From positions 62,001 through 126,000 of the forward strand of contig JAGBHE010000065.1 in the NCBI GenBank assembly GCA_017935675.1: a stretch of DNA of 64,000 bases, in the 5' to 3' direction. Both the position numbers and the translations under genes were made by a program. The notes under the pieces are model-generated. The model was not told the origin of the DNA and searched no databases. It worked only from the letters and a program-made list of their open reading frames with translations. Source of the stretch: Clostridia bacterium (lineage in GTDB: Bacteria; Bacillota; Clostridia; UBA1381). Below are positions 62,005 through 64,000 of this stretch, one piece after another; positions within the stretch are counted from its first letter, which is position 1; each line of letters opens with the position of its first letter.

Positions 62005-62033
62005 ATTGTATCACACATATATAATTATGTCAA
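62005..62033 (-). promoter_or_regulatory. Promoter of the AraC regulator gene
   Basis: On the minus strand TTGACA (62028-62033) and TACAAT (62005-62010) are 17 bp apart. The hydrolase gene on the other strand starts only 25 bp beyond, so the regulator could control both. Confidence 0.7.
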
Positions 62034-62058
62034 GGAAAAAACGAAAGGAGTTTTTGTA

Positions 62059-64000
62059 TTGCTTTATAAAAAGAATAAAAAATCAAACAGTCTTGATATG
62101 GAGCTTTTTAAGGCGCCTACAAGCGAGTACCGCGCAGCGCCGTTCTGGGCATGGAACTGCAAGCTTGAAAAGGAGGAGCTGTTGTGGCAGATTGAGCAGC
62201 TTAAAAAAATGGGCTTTGGAGGATTTCATATGCATTCCCGAAGCGGCATGAGCAGTCCTTATCTCAGCGAGGAATTTTTTGACCTTGTTAAAGGCTGTAC
62301 CGAAAAGGCTGAGAAGGAAAATATGCTTGCCTATCTTTATGATGAGGACAGATGGTCTTCAGGTGCGGCAGGAGGCTATGTTACAAAGGATCCGCGTTTC
62401 CGTCAAAAATTCCTATGCTTTTCAAAGGAATATCCGGAGGGGGCAGTGTCTCCCGAAGAAGGAAACAAGACGGGAAAGCCGTATGTTTTAGGCTGCTATG
62501 ATGTTGTGCTCACAGACGGAAAGCTTTCCGAATATAAAATGCTTGGTGAGGGCGAAAAAGCAAAAGGTGATAAATGGTATGCATATGTGCGTACACCTGA
62601 CTGCGACGGATGGTTCAATGGTTATACATATGTAGATGTTTTGTCCATTGATGCTATGAACAAATTCATAGAGATTACTTATGAAGCATACAAGAATGCT
62701 GTCGGAGACAGATTCGGGGAAAGTGTTCCCCTGATATTTACTGACGAGCCGAACTATGCCACCATAAATCAGCCCGCCTTTTCCGACAGTGATGAAGATT
62801 CGAGATATCCATGGACATATGATTTTAACGATACGTATATGGCTGCATACGGAGAAAGCCTTATACCGAAGCTGCCTGAGCTTCGTTGGGAGCCGGCGGA
62901 TGGCAGAGCGAATACAACAAGATACCGCTTTTTAGACCATGCTGCGGAAAGATTCTGCAGAGCCTTTGCGGATAACTGCGGAAGCTGGTGCAGCAAAAAC
63001 GGCTTGTATTTTTCAGGTCATGTTCTGTGTGAGGAAAATCTTTTCGGACAGACACGATGTGTCGGTGAAGCGATGAGGCTTTACAGAGGCTTCGGAATAC
63101 CGGGTATAGATATGCTTTGCAATAATGTAGAGCTTTCAACCGCAAAGCAGGCGCAGTCGGCCACGCATCAGTTCGGCAGGGAGGGGGTTCTCTCCGAGCT
63201 TTACGGAGTAACGGGCTGGACGTTTGATTTCAGAGGTCATAAATTCCAGGGTGACTGGCAGGCAGCTCTCGGCGTGACGGTAAGAGTGCCGCATCTTTCA
63301 TGGGTATCAATGAAGGGATCGGCTAAGAGGGATTACCCGGCTTCAATCAGCTATCAGTCACCATGGTATGAGGAATATTCCTATATCGAAGACCATTTTG
63401 CAAGGCTGAACACAGCGCTTACAAGAGGCAAGCCGGCAGTTAACATCGGTGTTATTCATCCGATTGAATCATATTGGCTTACCTACGGCAGCAATGATAA
63501 AACAGGTCTTGAACGAAATGCGCTGGAGGACAGCTTTCAGACCTGTGTCGAAAGTCTGCTTTTCTCTACACTGGATTTTGATTTTTTATGCGAATCACTG
63601 CTTCCCAAGCAGCAGACTAAGACAGAACACGGTCGCCTTAAGGTTGGTGAAATGAGTTATTCGGCTGTTATTGTACCCAATCTTAAAACAATGCGAAGCA
63701 CCACATTGGAGATTTTAAAGAATTTCAAAGACGGCGGAGGAAAGATTATTTTTATCGGTGACTGCCCGTATGCTGTTGACGGTGTAAACTGTGATGATGT
63801 ATATGAATTGTATGAGCAGTGTGAAAAGCTTCCGACTGCCGTGCGCGGACTTCCGGAGCTTCTCAGCGAGGAACGCTTTGTAAGCATTGTTAAGGAGGAC
63901 GGAAACAGCGCTGATTCCTATATATACAATGAGCGTATTGACGGAGAAGATATTTATCTGTTTATCGCCCGTGCAAAAGAGGATATATACCCCGATAATA
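62059..64000 (+). CDS. GH106-like glycosyl hydrolase (3' end beyond window)
   Basis: An open frame of 647 codons runs off the window. It begins at TTG 62059, nine bases after AAAGGAG, and reads APFWAWNCKLEKEELLWQIE then MGFGGFHMHSRSGMSSPYLS, the characteristic opening of GH106-like alpha-L-rhamnosidases. VPLIFTDEPNYA near residue 225 holds a likely catalytic Glu, and LYFSGHVLCEENL follows near 315. No signal peptide is seen. With the divergent AraC gene it forms an inducible unit for rhamnose-bearing glycans; the exact substrate is inferred. Confidence 0.82.
   Translation, partial: MLYKKNKKSNSLDMELFKAPTSEYRAAPFWAWNCKLEKEELLWQIEQLKKMGFGGFHMHSRSGMSSPYLSEEFFDLVKGCTEKAEKENMLAYLYDEDRWSSGAAGGYVTKDPRFRQKFLCFSKEYPEGAVSPEEGNKTGKPYVLGCYDVVLTDGKLSEYKMLGEGEKAKGDKWYAYVRTPDCDGWFNGYTYVDVLSIDAMNKFIEITYEAYKNAVGDRFGESVPLIFTDEPNYATINQPAFSDSDEDSRYPWTYDFNDTYMAAYGESLIPKLPELRWEPADGRANTTRYRFLDHAAERFCRAFADNCGSWCSKNGLYFSGHVLCEENLFGQTRCVGEAMRLYRGFGIPGIDMLCNNVELSTAKQAQSATHQFGREGVLSELYGVTGWTFDFRGHKFQGDWQAALGVTVRVPHLSWVSMKGSAKRDYPASISYQSPWYEEYSYIEDHFARLNTALTRGKPAVNIGVIHPIESYWLTYGSNDKTGLERNALEDSFQTCVESLLFSTLDFDFLCESLLPKQQTKTEHGRLKVGEMSYSAVIVPNLKTMRSTTLEILKNFKDGGGKIIFIGDCPYAVDGVNCDDVYELYEQCEKLPTAVRGLPELLSEERFVSIVKEDGNSADSYIYNERIDGEDIYLFIARAKEDIYPDN

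Noticed and set aside
1-64000. tRNA, rRNA, riboswitch or CRISPR features
   Set aside because: None of their characteristic sequences or repeat-spacer periodicity was recognised on reading; a covariance-model search would be needed to exclude divergent RNAs.

Overview
The window reads as chromosome of a spore-forming, monoderm anaerobe of the class Clostridia. The evidence is spoIVA, spoIIP and an FtsK/SpoIIIE translocase, a FabK-type fatty-acid operon in the usual Firmicutes order, mreBCD-mrdA-minCD without minE, and Bacillota-style ribosome-binding sites and promoters. A gut Oscillospirales/Ruminococcaceae-like organism fits the plant-glycan hydrolases at both edges, but the sequence alone does not fix the genus.

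Layout. 1-5.3 kb: a GH78 alpha-L-rhamnosidase and a GH2 hydrolase. 5.5-7.6 kb: a HAD phosphatase and a MATE transporter. 7.6-9.7 kb (minus strand): spoIIP, a DUF3298 lipoprotein and the 3' segment of spoIVA. 9.67-21.34 kb: an 11,652-bp integrated element. 21.3-22.5 kb (minus strand): the 5' segment of spoIVA behind a sigma-E-like promoter. 22.7-28.0 kb: cardiolipin synthase, an RsmF-type rRNA methyltransferase and FtsK/SpoIIIE. 28.1-35.1 kb (minus strand): an unknown protein, an SGNH esterase, secF-secD, secG and a zinc/manganese ABC importer. 35.3-45.8 kb: galM, then fabH-acpP-fabK-fabD-fabG-fabF-accB-fabZ-accC-accD-accA. 45.9-52.6 kb: upp, a B12-type radical SAM protein, a methyltransferase, a Nudix hydrolase, zapA and a U32 peptidase. 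52.6-61.1 kb: maf-mreB-mreC-mreD-mrdA-minC-minD-mgsA-mrp and a C_GCAxxG_C_C protein. 61.1-64.0 kb: an AraC regulator divergent from a GH106-like hydrolase that runs off the window.

The main discovery is that spoIVA is split by a skin-like element. Codons 1-403 lie at 22532-21324 and codons 404-492 at 9671-9402. Both junctions carry the same 13-bp direct repeat, CATCATATGTATA. Joining them through one copy restores an uninterrupted 492-codon frame, the length of Bacillus subtilis SpoIVA. The two inner ends of the element join into a 42-bp near-palindrome (18 of 21 base pairs matched) centred on a TG dinucleotide inside the repeat, as expected for the attP of a large serine recombinase. The element encodes one at 11418-13142, preceded by a 53-residue protein that is a candidate directionality factor. 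The arrangement matches the sigK skin elements, in which the mother cell excises the insert during sporulation, but here the target is the spore-coat basement ATPase gene. Excision would also put the lipoprotein gene and spoIIP directly behind the spoIVA promoter.

The element's other cargo looks accessory: three ATPases with nuclease-like tails, a Fic protein, a HipA-like kinase, DUF3791 and truncated DUF3990 genes, a SLOG-like protein and an XRE regulator. Two of its operons share a repeated, strongly structured 5' leader. No tRNA, rRNA or CRISPR array was recognised.
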